64,000 bases of DNA, taken from positions 6,941,501-7,005,500 of the forward strand of contig CM034412.1 of NCBI GenBank assembly GCA_019925095.2, given 5' to 3'. This DNA comes from Dendrolimus kikuchii. Its lineage: Eukaryota > Arthropoda > Insecta > Lepidoptera > Lasiocampidae. Positions 1 to 10,055 of this stretch are shown in pieces. The translations under genes were made by a program, and so were the position numbers. Every line of letters starts with the position of its first letter. The stretch's first letter is position 1. The notes beneath the pieces are model-generated. The model saw only the letters and a list, made by a program, of their open reading frames with translations. It searched no databases and was not told the DNA's origin.

Positions 1-49
1 ATGTCAAAATAACAGCTTTCTACTAAATGTATATGAATGTACCTACTTA

Positions 50-235
50 TACAAAAAAAAAAATTTTTGTCTGTCTGTCTGGATTTTCCAGCTAATCTCC
101 GAAATGGCTGGACCGAGTTTGACGGGCCTTTCACTGGCAGATACCTGATGTTATAAGGAGAAACTTAGGGTCCTTATTTTCTGGGTTCCAGGAAAAAAAA
201 TCATGCGGACGAAGTCGCGGACACAGCTAGTGTAA
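50..235 (-). mobile_element. RepB retroposon fragment
   Basis: Read on the minus strand it begins with a variant of tgtgtccgcgacttcgtccg, runs through a degenerate body, and ends near an A/T-rich tail preceded by gacagacagac. It is the same family as the copies near 3.9, 14.8, 21.7, 26.6, 54.9 and 62.8 kb. RepB copies end in a low-complexity tail such as ttataatattagtata, which suggests retroposition. Confidence 0.7.
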
Positions 236-700
236 AATAAAAGATGTAGGTAACCTAGCAATTGCAGTAATAATGAATTTCAGAAGCTATGAAAGTGCAA
301 TAATTTCCATGATGCATATACCTAATCATTACTTTCTTACACTAAATGAAATTAAACAAAAAACCCAGTGTTGCATGAATACGAATGCCAAATGCTAAAG
401 GGTTGCCCAAATTATCTACTACAATGCCCTGTTGCAAGAGACCTGTAATTTTCTCTTTCTTTCCATCCGTTATTAAATCTAAGTATTGTTAGATTAAGTT
501 TGGAAAAGGTGCAAGTTAAGATCTCCTTGATTATATCCTTATTTCTTGTAAACTTGTGTTGTATCTGATTGTCTTGAGGATGGGTTTTAGTTTATTTTCA
601 TTGTTGGCATTACCATGAAAAATAGTAGGTACCAGGAATAGTAATCGCTTTGTAAAATATATCTCTTAAAGTCACCTAAATTCTACATAACTTTTTTATT
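236..700. other. AT-rich stretch, nothing recognised
   Basis: No open frame of note, no repeat shared with the rest of the window and no RNA gene was recognised. Confidence 0.5.
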
Positions 701-739
701 GCTGTAATACTGCAAACAGGCTGTCGGCCCATTTGTTGG

Positions 740-905
740 ATAGTGGTTCAAATTCCAAAATTTCTTATTAAAATAAGTTCCACTGGAGAACACTTTTTCA
801 TATAAGGCAAAATTTAAATCTACTTCCTGACTATGTACACCGTTTCGCAACGTGTTATCTCTAAAGGAGAAGAAGCGGCAAGAAACTCCCCAGCAACATG
901 TCTAT
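740..905 (-). repeat. RepH copy
   Basis: On the minus strand it carries the module ggggagtttcttgccgcttc, followed by cttctcc and tgcgaaacggtgtac, close to the copy at 63.8 kb. The same module lies inside the PLE copies at 10 kb and 35.7 kb, and degenerate copies occur at 43.3 and 58.0 kb. It resembles a retroelement 3' region. Confidence 0.65.
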
Positions 906-1159
906 CTAAAAAAATTTTTTTTCATAATTATTTATCTATCTTAAGTTCTTTTTTTGAATACACAACCGAAGTTATTATACAATTACTTATTAAAAAATTA
1001 ATGGAGTTGTAACAAACAAAAAATATTGTTACCGTCGCATTATGGCGACATACTACAAATTTATACTGCGACATATCTCCATAGATTCCTCACATGTTAC
1101 GCAAAATATAAACGTTGTACAGAATATAGTATAAAAGGCTTGAGCGAGCTGATATATAT

Positions 1160-1352
1160 GCTGGTTACCATCGCCTGTGGACATTTGCAACATCAAATGT
1201 TCTACCAACCTGGTCACTGGTATGCCGGAACTGAAGCTCGTTACGGTGGCATAGATACTCTAGAAGTCTAGACCAAAGGTGGTGGCCATCCAGACGGACA
1301 AATGCTCAGCTACCTGATGTGGGTTGTATTGTCGCGTCTTACGACAGGTAGG
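1160..1352 (-). mobile_element. RepA retroposon, partial
   Basis: It matches the minus strand of RepA: ttaccatcgcctgtggacat, then tggtcactggtatgccggaa, then the conserved tcttacgacagg at the right edge. The tail and the first ~40 bp of the element are missing. Short open frames across it on both strands are incidental. Confidence 0.75.
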
Positions 1353-1379
1353 TATGAAAGTCCCCCGACAGCGAAAGTC

Positions 1380-1545
1380 CCCAGCTTTTTCAAATAAATT
1401 TACAAGAAATTCTTTGATGCCACTCGTGATCAGGGCTGGCTCATATTTCGCCCAACGATTAAGCATCGCCATGCAGCGCGGTAATGCAGCCAGCCTTCTG
1501 GGCACGCTCCCATCTGGCAGCGATTTGTTATACAGTCTTTAATTA
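1380..1545 (+). pseudogene. LINE-4 fragment: C-terminus of a non-LTR retrotransposon polyprotein
   Basis: The plus frame reads AGSYFAQRLSIAMQRGNAAS, then LLGTLPSG, up to a stop at 1540-1542. Four other places in the window encode the same C-terminus (2.7, 11.2, 25.3 and 60.6 kb). The fuller copies add [14 protein letters not shown] upstream, a stretch typical of the region downstream of the reverse transcriptase in one group of invertebrate non-LTR elements. Only the last ~50 codons survive here. Confidence 0.75.
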
Positions 1546-2215
1546 TATTATTAGTACGATTTATAACTTTGTTTATTTTTAGTTTTTAATTATATTATTT
1601 ACGTTAGTATTAGTTTCCATTTACATAGTTTTTACTCAAAAATAGAATAAATGCAACAATACAAGAAATATAATAGAATCTTTGTTTCTTATAATTTTAA
1701 GGAATTATAGGTAGATTGCAAATTTGCAATGTAACTTAACTTGTATAATAAATAAATTAGCATCACCTACGGTTAAGTTTTCATTGTTGAACTAGTTTAT
1801 AAAATTGGAGATAATTTAATTATAATACTTAAGTAAATTCAGAAATTAATGCAGTCTTGCCATCAATATGCTACTACTTAAACATCAATAAACGCCTAAA
1901 CTTTTTCTTCTCGTTAAGCGTCATCTACTGAAGCGAAGTCAACCATAAAATATCTTGCCCAATCAGATTTTACAACAAAACCTTCGATGCTGTCAACATG
2001 ACCAAATCCCAATAAAAATCCATTAGCCACATCGCGTAATCAAAAGTGACACCGAGCATATCTCGTCATGAGCTCAACTGTTACTCAAAGCAAGTAATCG
2101 CTATTAAACCGCCTTGTCAATTTATATTGTCTTGTAAGTAATTCCACATTCCAACCGCGATTGTAAGGCGTTATAATGACAGGAGAATGACGTATGGATT
2201 TGTCGCTTACGGCGT
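1546..2215. other. AT-rich stretch, nothing recognised
   Basis: The first part may be 3' UTR of the LINE-4 fragment, since AT-rich trailers follow other copies. The rest is unique AT-rich DNA with no supported gene. Confidence 0.45.
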
Positions 2216-2300
2216 TTGGAGGCGCGCGCCGGCGGCCACATCAAAGAGGTGGCCTCCTTTGATGTCCGCCGCCGTGCCGCCCTCAGTGATGGGAGAGTCC
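2216..2300. repeat. GC-rich island with a strong hairpin
   Basis: Within AT-rich DNA this short stretch is about 70% G+C. Positions 2230-2274 form a hairpin: cggcgg plus acatcaaag on the left pair with ctttgatgt plus ccgccg on the right, around a loop that includes ggtggcc. It is not shared with other parts of the window. Function unknown. Confidence 0.6.
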
Positions 2301-2639
2301 GAGAGATGGTTGAATGTCGATATTTTTAATGTTTATTACTAATCCACTATTCACATTTTATAATAAATATTTGGAATGTTTCATTTGGAAAGTGTCTGTA
2401 AAACTAAAAGCTGTGTAAGTCTAAATAACTGATAGCTGATAGCTAATGTCTAAAATGTAATTTGTGTCATCCAATAAGAGTAATATGATTGTGTCTCAAG
2501 TAAACCAAATTAAGAAAATAAAAGACGAATGAAAAACTTAATCCATATCTATAACATACAATAACTTATTAAATTACATATAATCGAATACAATGCAAGA
2601 AAACTTAACTTATTTGTATTGTATTCTACTCATAGTCCC

Positions 2640-2850
2640 TCAAGACTATAAGTAGAATACTGATCCTAGATCACCGTCTTCTGTGGGTAAGGTGCCCAGA
2701 AGGCTGGCTACGTTTCCTCGCTGGATCGCCATACTGATCCGTTGGCCGAGGTAAGCACCAGCCCTCTGATCACCTGAATAGTCAATGAGTCGTTTCGATA
2801 AATTATCGATATCTATCACATATTTAATTAATTTCCGGTTATCCAAACCA
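2640..2850 (-). pseudogene. LINE-4 fragment: retrotransposon C-terminus
   Basis: The minus frame contains SKRLIDYSGDQRAGAYLGQR, then ISMAIQRGNVASLLGTLP, ending near 2646. It aligns with the 1.4, 11.2, 25.3 and 60.6 kb copies. A short inverted sequence follows the stop (tattctactcatagtccctc paired with ttatgagtagaa-like sequence), as in the 11.3 kb copy. Confidence 0.75.
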
Positions 2851-2884
2851 ACATTACCTTCTAAAAACTACTTCGAATATATAA

Positions 2885-3069
2885 TTAATTTTATTTAAAT
2901 TGCACAGTCCCATCTTTTTTCCGCTCCACCTACATCGCCAGAGACGTCAGATTAGTTAAGAACTTCCTTTAAGCTAGGGAATAGGGTGCCGGGATTCGAA
3001 CCCGGAGCCTCTGCATTACAGTGAGGTAGGCCGGCAAAGGCTTAGCCCGTTCAACCACAGAAGCCGTCA
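2885..3069 (-). mobile_element. tRNA-headed SINE
   Basis: The minus strand starts gacggcttctgtggttgaac and carries an A-box-like tggttgaacgg and a good B box (gggttcgaatcccgg), 60-70 bp apart, as in a tRNA. The fold is not a usable tRNA, and the body continues for about 100 bp (ttaactaatctgacgtctct and on) to an A/T-rich tail. Related heads occur at 13.4, 24.3 and 56.3 kb; the body recurs at 38.3 kb. Confidence 0.8.
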
Positions 3070-3239
3070 ATGCATGCATTTTATGAATTTTGATTTTGTA
3101 ACTATTTATTTTGGTGAACAATACAGTGTTATCTAATTTAAATAATACAATTACCCACATTTTAAATCTACTTATAAAATAAAGTAAGTACATTTAATAA
3201 ATGACCACTTTAAATTGTTATCTGTTAATGTGTAATAAT

Positions 3240-3834
3240 TGTTTGTGGTTTGACATTGTAACATTAGACAATAAAAGAATACAAACTATCGATATCGAAA
3301 TCCCCATTGTTGGGTCACATCACAGCAAAGTAATAAAACGAGTGGAGCACGTATTTTGACGTGGAGCGGCGCTTCTGGTCTTTCCATCTCGTTCTCCCGT
3401 ATACGTGCATCACTTTCGGACACGCTAAGGTGTCTGGATGGCTATTATGGCGTTATAGCAGCGGTTTGTGCTTGCTATAAATTATGGTGCAATGTGCCTA
3501 TTCTTTTGGACACACCGTGAGTGTTAGCACCAAAACTAGGTATTCATACATATTACATAGATACATATTATCACGCCTGTTTCTCATAGGGGCAAATCAA
3601 GTCACTTTTGCTTCATCTGTTTTTATTAATTTTTTCATACATACATTTCTGTTTGAAGTATTTTTTAACTCGCCTTTATTCCGAATGTCTGGTAATAGTA
3701 AGCATGCCGCCGGCTACCGACACCAACTCTGCTATCCATACTGCAGTCATACACATTTTTTCTGCCTTCTTCAAGCTCCCTATTGCCGCAAAAGGTCGAA
3801 ATCGCATCGATAACAAATTTAATAAAATGTGTGA
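3240..3834. other. Stretch with no recognised gene
   Basis: It includes a TATCGATA octamer near 3286 and a moderately GC-rich patch (3350-3450) not repeated elsewhere. Open frames of 91 and 109 codons cross it on the plus strand but resemble nothing and overlap each other in different frames, so neither is called. Confidence 0.4.
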
Positions 3835-4036
3835 TATTTTTTATTCCGGGAATTCCGAGGGAATTTTCCCAGGAGCGGTTTGAAGTTGTTCGGATGCTTA
3901 AAAATAAGCTTATTCCGACACAGTTTCCACTAAAACGATAGCTTACATTTTTTTTAAATGCTGCGATACTTTGTGTCCCGGGAATCCCGCGGGAATTTCA
4001 AGTCAAACGTAGACGTAGTCGCGGGCAAATTCTAGT
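3835..4036 (-). mobile_element. RepB retroposon
   Basis: The minus strand starts with a degraded gcccgcgactacgtctacg and contains two gggattcccgggac-like blocks spaced about 120 bp apart, the RepB hallmark. It is close in sequence to the copies at 55.1 and 62.9 kb. Confidence 0.75.
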
Positions 4037-4124
4037 GTACATATATGTTTTACGCCTTCATTTCTCAACAGACCATCTCGAAAGTTTGCATACACATCCT
4101 CAAGGATACATACAGAAAAGTATC

Positions 4125-4440
4125 TACTGGTCCCGAGGTATAGAGAAAAGAAAGAATACAATTTCCTCCGGCCAGGAGGGCTGTCGTAAGAGGCGACTTA
4201 ACAACCCACGGCCAGGTGGTAGGGAATTTGCCCGACTGGATGGCTACCACCCCTGGTTTATAGTATGTCGCCATAAGAACCTTCAGTTGTGTTTCGGCAT
4301 TAGTGACCAGGTTCCAGTTTCCCTTAAGAGAGCAGCAGCGCATTTGTAGCAACTTTGGTGTTGTAAATGTCCATAGGCGATGGTAACCGCTTTCCATCAA
4401 GTGGGCCGTCTGCCTGTCTGCTGATCTCCTGCAATAAAAA
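4125..4440 (+). mobile_element. RepA retroposon, nearly complete
   Basis: RepA runs from gaaagaatacaatttcc through tcgtaagaggcgac, ccaggtggtaggg, tggctaccacccctgg and tccataggcgatggtaac to gtctgctgatctcctgcaat and an A-rich tail. The polarised A tail suggests LINE-driven retroposition. Overlapping open frames on both strands (about 104 and 111 codons) recur in other copies with different breaks and look incidental. Confidence 0.85.
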
Positions 4441-4499
4441 AATAATAATAGAAAAACACTCGAATTGATTGATAAAATTAACGCAAGCGAAGCCTCGGG

Positions 4500-4620
4500 C
4501 CAAAGCTATTATTAATAATTAAAACTACATTTTAACGGTTTTAAGCGCGGCATTTTATTTGATTTGAATGTTATTTCAATAATTTATTTCAAATAAAATG
4601 TCGCGCTAAAACTATTAATG
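4500..4620. repeat. Degenerate Penelope-like terminal repeat pair
   Basis: ttttaacggttttaagcgcg followed by gcattttatttga matches the PLE terminal repeat; about 30 bp on, an inverted partial copy follows (tcaaataaaatgtcgcgcta). The piece gtcgcgaaaacttaagaaaa at 4838-4857 is the PLE tail. This looks like an old, broken PLE insertion. Confidence 0.55.
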
Positions 4621-4876
4621 CTATTAATCAAATAATTTATTTTACAAAAACATGGGTACATGGAGTAGGCGGTACAAAAACATTGTTATAAAGATCGACT
4701 TTTTTTCTTTACTGTTCTGTGTACAAATTCCTTTGCGATTATTAATACATATATTATTTTATAAACATAATTATTACTACAACTATTGTTAAGAAAATTC
4801 ATCTATGTCAATTATTATGCTTTTAATTGTGATTACTAGTCGCGAAAACTTAAGAAAAAAAGCTAGTATTAACATA

Positions 4877-5195
4877 TTTCGTTGGCTCAGCGACCCAAAG
4901 TGGGTCTTGGCCTCAAAAACGAGGACATGCCATTTGTCCCTGTCCTGCTCGGTTTCTTGCCAATTATCGGTTCGAAGCTCCGACAGGTCAGACTCCACTT
5001 TGTTTTCCAGCGATATTTGGGACGGTTTAATATGCTTTCCTCGCACTGCGATCCTCTCCCATCGGCGGTGAGCTTTTATTTCTTCCATTACGTCGGTCTC
5101 TGCCACTAGATTCTCAATTCCGAGGCTAGTTCGGACCCTTCAGTTACCATCGTCCCTCTTTGTTGGACTCAGAATCTTATGGAGAACCTTCCTTC
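4877..5195 (-). mobile_element. LINE-5: 5'-truncated non-LTR retrotransposon end with TSD
   Basis: The insert is flanked by a 14-bp direct repeat ctagtattaacata (4863-4876 and 5196-5209). The minus frame reads DRDKWHVLVFEAKTHFGSLS near the 3' end, the pattern seen at the extreme C-terminus of many insect non-LTR polyproteins (DR..W..LV..AKTH.G). The element has no long A tail. It landed beside a PLE tail fragment. The open frame across it (105 codons) continues beyond the insert and is not a gene. Confidence 0.8.
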
Positions 5196-5639
5196 CTAGT
5201 ATTAACATAAATATTGAATATTAACAAGAGTTATTCCAAATCTCTCTCTAACACAACTTGTTAATCTTAACAAAAGCAAACACGCGCAGACGGTTACACA
5301 ACGCGGCATCCGAAACTCGAAGGCTCAAATTGACAGATTCAATTCTCTTATTTCACTTGTTGACTCAATATTTTAGATAGATGAAAAAAGGGGTCTATAA
5401 ACACGACGGAAGACTCTTTGGCGGTGGGTTTGAGTCATAAAAATGACCATTAGGGTGTCCTATTAACGCCTATTTCGACATAATTAGGATCAATCCGCTC
5501 ATAAAACCACCGCCCTGTTATATAATTGTTTGTGTTTTATGTTTATATTAATATTTAATGGAATTTAAAGGCGCAGATGGGAGATTAGAGGTTCGAATGC
5601 TAAAAAAATGATATAAATTTTTCAATTAATTTGAAAAGA

Positions 5640-5836
5640 AGAGAATCTTTATTCGTAAGGGTATACACCCGAGGTGTTCCTATGATTACTAAGTCAGGAT
5701 TTGCAGAGTGCATCGCAGGGAAATTTAAAACAACCCTTGTTGACGAGCGTCAACGACGACAAGTGTGATAGTAACCTTGTATACATACATACCTGCCAGT
5801 AGTATAATTTCTACAGGCGCTTAATATATTATATCT
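5640..5836. repeat. RepE-associated repeat, left part (split by LINE-1)
   Basis: It contains acttgttgacgagcgtcaac-like and aagtcaggatttgcagagtg segments that recur near 49.5 and 51.6 kb, where they lie next to RepE. The same sequence resumes after the LINE-1 insertion at 6024. Confidence 0.6.
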
Positions 5837-5847
5837 AAAACTATTCA

Positions 5848-6023
5848 TCGTGATCGTGTACTAGCAGAAGGTGATGTCAGGAGCCTTAAGAACAGACGAG
5901 CGTGCATGACAAGAGTTATGAATGTCAAAGAAGCAAGTGAGGTGTGTAAGAATAAGCCTAAATGGCGCTCTGTTGTTCATGCCTACCCCGCAAGGGAACT
6001 GGCGTGAAGTTATGTATGTATGT
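5848..6023 (+). mobile_element. LINE-1 copy, 5'-truncated, (ATGT)n tail, exact TSD
   Basis: The insert has an 11-bp TSD aaaactattca (5837-5847 and 6024-6034). It holds only the last ~150 bp of the open reading frame (ARG-rich tail ending YPARELA*, with substitutions) and a short tatgtatgtatg tail. It interrupts a RepE-associated repeat, so it is the younger of the two. Confidence 0.9.
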
Positions 6024-6054
6024 AAAACTATTCAAGTGCTTGCGCAACTAAAAA

Positions 6055-6305
6055 GTAAAAAATATTTATGATTTTAACAACAACAAAACCGATTTCAAAC
6101 TAAAAAGCAAAAAATAAATATTTAACCGCCTTCTTTCAACAACTTCTTGAAGTGGGTTCGAAGTAAAACAAAAATTACCATATTTTGCACATTTGTTGTT
6201 GTTTTTTATGTTTTACTTGGCACCGATTTCAAGATATTGTAAAAAGTAAATTATTTTTTTGCTTTTTAATTTGAAGTCGGTTATGTTTATTGTTAAAAAA
6301 AATTA
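6055..6305. repeat. RepE fold-back element
   Basis: The ends are imperfect inverted repeats around aaccgccttc / gaagtcggtt. Internally, ttcaacaacttcttgaagtg and ggcaccgatttcaagatatt form another inverted pair, with ttttatgttttacttggcac between. Equivalent elements lie at 28.3, 49.2 and 51.2 kb. It is probably a non-autonomous DNA element. Confidence 0.65.
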
Positions 6306-6990
6306 ATTAAATGCTTTTGTGGTCACCTGAATGATGAGAACAGTGGCTGCTTGTCGCCTCCCCGGAACCTTTTATAGTTCATGAACCATCACGCATTGGA
6401 CCGAATTTTTAACAACTGCATATGAACGCAAAATATTATTTTTCCATCAAACAAATGAAGGGCCCATAAAACGTCCATGACATTAGTAAAGACATCGTGA
6501 AATTTCTTATAACGATTTTAATAAAAAAAAAAGTATAATAATCCAACCATTAACCAATAAATTTCCAATAATCTCAATAACAACTGTATACAGTTTTTCA
6601 TCACAAAGACATTTTCCACGACTTTTTGTTGTTATTTGTCACACGCAATTGATCGGATATCGAATCGCGTCGAGTTTAGCGGTTATGTCATTGACTGAAC
6701 AGTACCAGTGAGACAGTGGACAGGCTGCTGTCATTTTATTTTTTTCTTATTTGATTGACGCCATTTTGCCGCTGATAGTCAAAGAGATAAGTGTGAGAGC
6801 TCAGTGAATTTAAAAGTTACCTAATATTTGTTTCAGGCAACTTACACTCAAACAATTTTTGGTCATTCACTTTTGTCCGATCCGCCCAAAAATTTCAATG
6901 CAATTTTAGAAAAAAGATAGAACAAAGATTTATTCAGAGCTTTATTATAAAAAAGTGTATATAATACAAAAATATGGCTGGCTGGTGGTA
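6306..6990. other. AT-rich stretch, nothing recognised
   Basis: No gene or window-internal repeat was recognised. A 73-codon minus frame at its right edge overlaps the GC-rich block and is not supported. Confidence 0.4.
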
Positions 6991-7760
6991 AATGCGTGAG
7001 CGGGTCCGGACGAAGGACGCTCGTGGATCGGACAGAGGTTTTAGTGGGTATCCCTAACCGTGGTGTAGCAATAGCATCTGACACGTGAGGTGCTAGTGTG
7101 CCATCCCGATCTAGCGAATCCCACGCACGGGCCGCGACCTTTCCCCCTCGCGCAGCTCACGGTTCTCCAATCGCACTCACTCATTACAGACACAAGTAGC
7201 GGCACAAGACTAGCTTAGGCGTGTTGCCGGAGAGTTTCTTCCGCCGCTTCTACTCGGCCAGTTATAACACGTTGCGAAGCGGTAGTAAAGATAGTCTAGG
7301 ATCGGCTCCGCCGGCGGAGTCGGTAACGAGTCCCCATTATAACACTTCAGCCTGTTGGCTTAGCTCATTCCGCCTCTTAAGGCTTAATCTGATAGAGTCA
7401 TGCCCGCCGCAGCGGTCTAGCCGAGATTGAACCTCACAGGAGGTGCCTCCTCGAACGCGTTTTTTCCGGGCTGACCGTCTCAGCTCCCACAGAGCCGGGA
7501 TGCCGACCAAGCCACCGGGCTTGTTCGGCATCCCCATTTCAGCGATACCGATCGCTGAAACAGCCATCTGTGGCTGTTCAGCTGTATCCTGCACAAAAAA
7601 GCACTCCCATTCCCACATTGTACACTCATTGGCGCTCAACCTTAATCTTTGTTTTTTTTCGTGATTTTACTAAGCCATTGTGTAGTAGCATGGAAGAAGA
7701 ATAATCTTTTTCTTTCTTTCTCATGGTAGCGGCGTATAACTTACATAATTGTACTAAATG
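6975..7760. mobile_element. GC-rich retroelement-like block
   Basis: About 780 bp with much higher G+C than the surroundings. It includes a RepH-like module at 7218-7290 (gagtttcttccgccgcttct, then ttgcgaagcggtagtaaag) and ends in a pyrimidine-rich ctttttctttctttctc tract. A 100-codon minus frame (7337-7639) has no recognisable domain. The combination suggests the 3' untranslated end of a non-LTR element, but the family was not recognised. Confidence 0.45.
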
Positions 7761-7854
7761 TACCAGCTGTTTTCGAGAAAAATGACTCTCACACAAATAC
7801 GGACGACGGATAGAATAGACAGACGGACGGCTATGATGTATTCATACGGTTATC

Positions 7855-8140
7855 CGTCTTATCCGTGCAGAAACTGAGAAATAATACAATTTCCTGGAGG
7901 CGACAAAGCAACCCACAGTCAGGTGGTATTTGCGCGTCTGGATGGCTACCACCCCTGGTCTAGAGTATGTCGCCATAACAACCTTGAGTTGTATTCTGGC
8001 ATCAGTAGCTAGGTTCCAGTCTACCTTTAGAGATCGGCAATGCATTGGTAGCACCTTTGGTGTTACAAATTTCCATAGGTAAGCGCTTTCCATCAGGTGG
8101 GCCGTCTGCCTGTCTGCTGAGCTCATGCAATAAAAAAAAG
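7855..8140 (+). mobile_element. RepA retroposon
   Basis: Starts tccgtgcagaaactgag, lacks about 20 bp of the usual gggcggcctgtcgtaag region, then follows RepA to gctgagctcatgcaataaaa. The antisense 118-codon frame is incidental. Confidence 0.85.
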
Positions 8141-8199
8141 TTTCCGTTTTTAGCAAAAGGGAACTACTTCTTCTATAATACGCAATTCCAAAATTCATA

Positions 8200-9140
8200 G
8201 AACTTCAAAGAGAAAAAGTTTTACATTTCTAATCCAATCTCAATGTACCAGAGGTACCAGGACAACATAAAAGAAAAGATGTGATTTATATCTTTATCAT
8301 GTGAAGCTTCAACCAGCCGCACAGTATCATTATAATTAATTTCAAATATCATAATCCAACGTGTTTACTTAATAAGTCTTTGAACTTTGTTATTACAAGA
8401 CAAATACAAATCGTAAAAAGATGATACAACGCAGTACACGTAATAATTCGATTTATGGGCCATTAAAAATTCAAGCCGCTTTGATAAGATTTCACGTGAT
8501 TAAATACGACGAGACTGAGGTTTGCACATCATAGCTTTCTTCGTGTGCTAAGATTTCATATTTTATTAATGTTTTAATATTATTAATATACTTTAGCAAT
8601 TTCATAATTTTTGTAATTGCGCAAAATTAATTTCCAAATATATACAATTACAAACAATAAATTAATATAAACTAAAATTAAACTATACTTTAAATATAAC
8701 TATACTTACAAAATAAATAACAAATTTTGAAACTAGCAGAATTATAATTACTTATTTGATTTTATGTTTAGTAATACTAATTGGGCCTTGCTTATAATCG
8801 TTTTTTAAATTTAAAGAAACTGTTCAGCAACTGATTAGTGCAAATCTTACCCATAAGCTCCTCTTTAGTCGCACATTTTGGGTACAACCTACGTTAATCA
8901 TTCAAATTTACGTTTATCTGTGCTCCTCTTAGGTAAACAACAGGTAATACACGTTTATAAGTGAAAAAAAGATATTAATTCATTAGGGTCTGATTCTGAT
9001 TCTCTTACTTAAGAGATGACTAATAGTTTCTTAACGAGATTATTATATATATAATATGAATTATTATTATTTGCTGTTTGCTTCTAATTACATTTAGATT
9101 AGTTTTATCATGAAAAGGAATGCTAAAGCCGTTATTAAAC
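8200..9140. other. AT-rich stretch, nothing recognised
   Basis: No open frame with recognisable content and no repeat shared within the window were seen. Confidence 0.5.
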
Positions 9141-9289
9141 GGTTCATTTCTGTCTTTCAATTTGGTTGAATGAACCAAATACTAACATCAACTTGAGCCA
9201 TTCAATGTCATTGTTTGTCTTTTCAATTTTGTGCTTTCCGAGAGTCAATTTGGTTGATTTGTCTAATAGGTATAAGGATAAGGAATAGG

Positions 9290-9535
9290 AAGGATATAAT
9301 CTGATACTAATATATAAAGCTGAAGAGTTTGTTTGATTGAACGCGCTAACCTCAGGAACTACTGGTCTGATTTGAAAATTTTTTTCAGTGTTAGATAGCC
9401 CATTTATCAAGGAAGGCTATAGGCTATATATCATCACGCTAAGACCAATAGGAGCGGAGCACCAATGATAAATGTTTCAAAATCGGGGGGTTTTGAAAAC
9501 AAATTACACGCGGACGACGTCACGGGCACATCCTG
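9290..9535 (-). mobile_element. RepB retroposon (ggagcggagcacc subtype)
   Basis: On the minus strand it starts gtgcccgtgacgtcgtccgc, contains attggtgctccgctcctatt and cttagcgtgatgatatatag, and ends at an ATATTAGTAT-type tail near 9300. It matches the subtype at 14.8 and 21.7 kb closely. Confidence 0.8.
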
Positions 9536-9667
9536 TAATATATACATACATAAGATACATAAGGAATGATAATCGGTCAGTAAAAAACGTAACTCGTAAC
9601 AAACTTTTGAGACACAGATGGCGTCATTTAAAACTTTCAGTCAACCTCTTATTATTTACATTAGATA

Positions 9668-9782
9668 TGCTACAAATATTCGGCTTCTCTCCACTTTTCA
9701 GAGTATTCGGCCCCCTTTCTAACTACTCGGCATTCGGACGAATACTACACAGCCGAATATTTTTGGCATCACCATCATTCAA
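9668..9782. repeat. Fragment of a repeat with attcggc inverted blocks
   Basis: Several attcggc/gccgaat blocks in both orientations. The same motif set, with the edge ttggcatctct, occurs at 9985-10012 and 10785-10858. The agagatgcca edge looks like a hAT-type terminal inverted repeat, but a complete element could not be delimited. Confidence 0.5.
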
Positions 9783-9784
9783 GC

Positions 9785-9985
9785 GTTAAATCCCGGTTGC
9801 GTTCGGAGCGTTCGCTTCGACGCCCAGGGTCCACTTTTCTACTTTTTCTACTCCACTTTGCGCGGTCTTCAGCATCCCCCGTTTTGAGATCATTGATACG
9901 CGTGGCATCCTTCACAACGTCAAGCTAGCACTTCTCGGGCCTTGGCCTTCAACCGGGACCTCGCGGAGGCGGCATGCCTAGACTA
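9785..9985 (-). pseudogene. Degenerate LINE C-terminal fragment
   Basis: In mixed minus frames one can read RSRLKAKARE and, further on, words like AKW and DPGR, in the style of non-LTR polyprotein C-termini (...DRAKWR...DP...). Frameshifts and stops break it. It sits between two attcggc-type repeat pieces and probably inserted into that element. Confidence 0.45.
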
Positions 9986-10055
9986 GCCGAATATTCTTGG
10001 CATCTCTCGATAAAACTTAGTTTAACTATCAATATTTATGACTGATATTTATATA

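Noticed and set aside
2970..3070. tRNA gene (minus strand, good B box)
   Set aside because: The A and B boxes are in place but the arms do not fold into a tRNA and a ~100-bp body follows. It is a SINE head; the same head recurs at 24.3 and 56.3 kb.
4065..4400. Two overlapping 104-111 codon genes
   Set aside because: Both frames lie in a RepA retroposon. Other copies have stops at different places and no domain is visible.
7337..7639. 100-codon minus-strand gene in the GC-rich block
   Set aside because: No recognisable domain; high G+C reduces stop codons by chance, and the block looks like the end of a retroelement.
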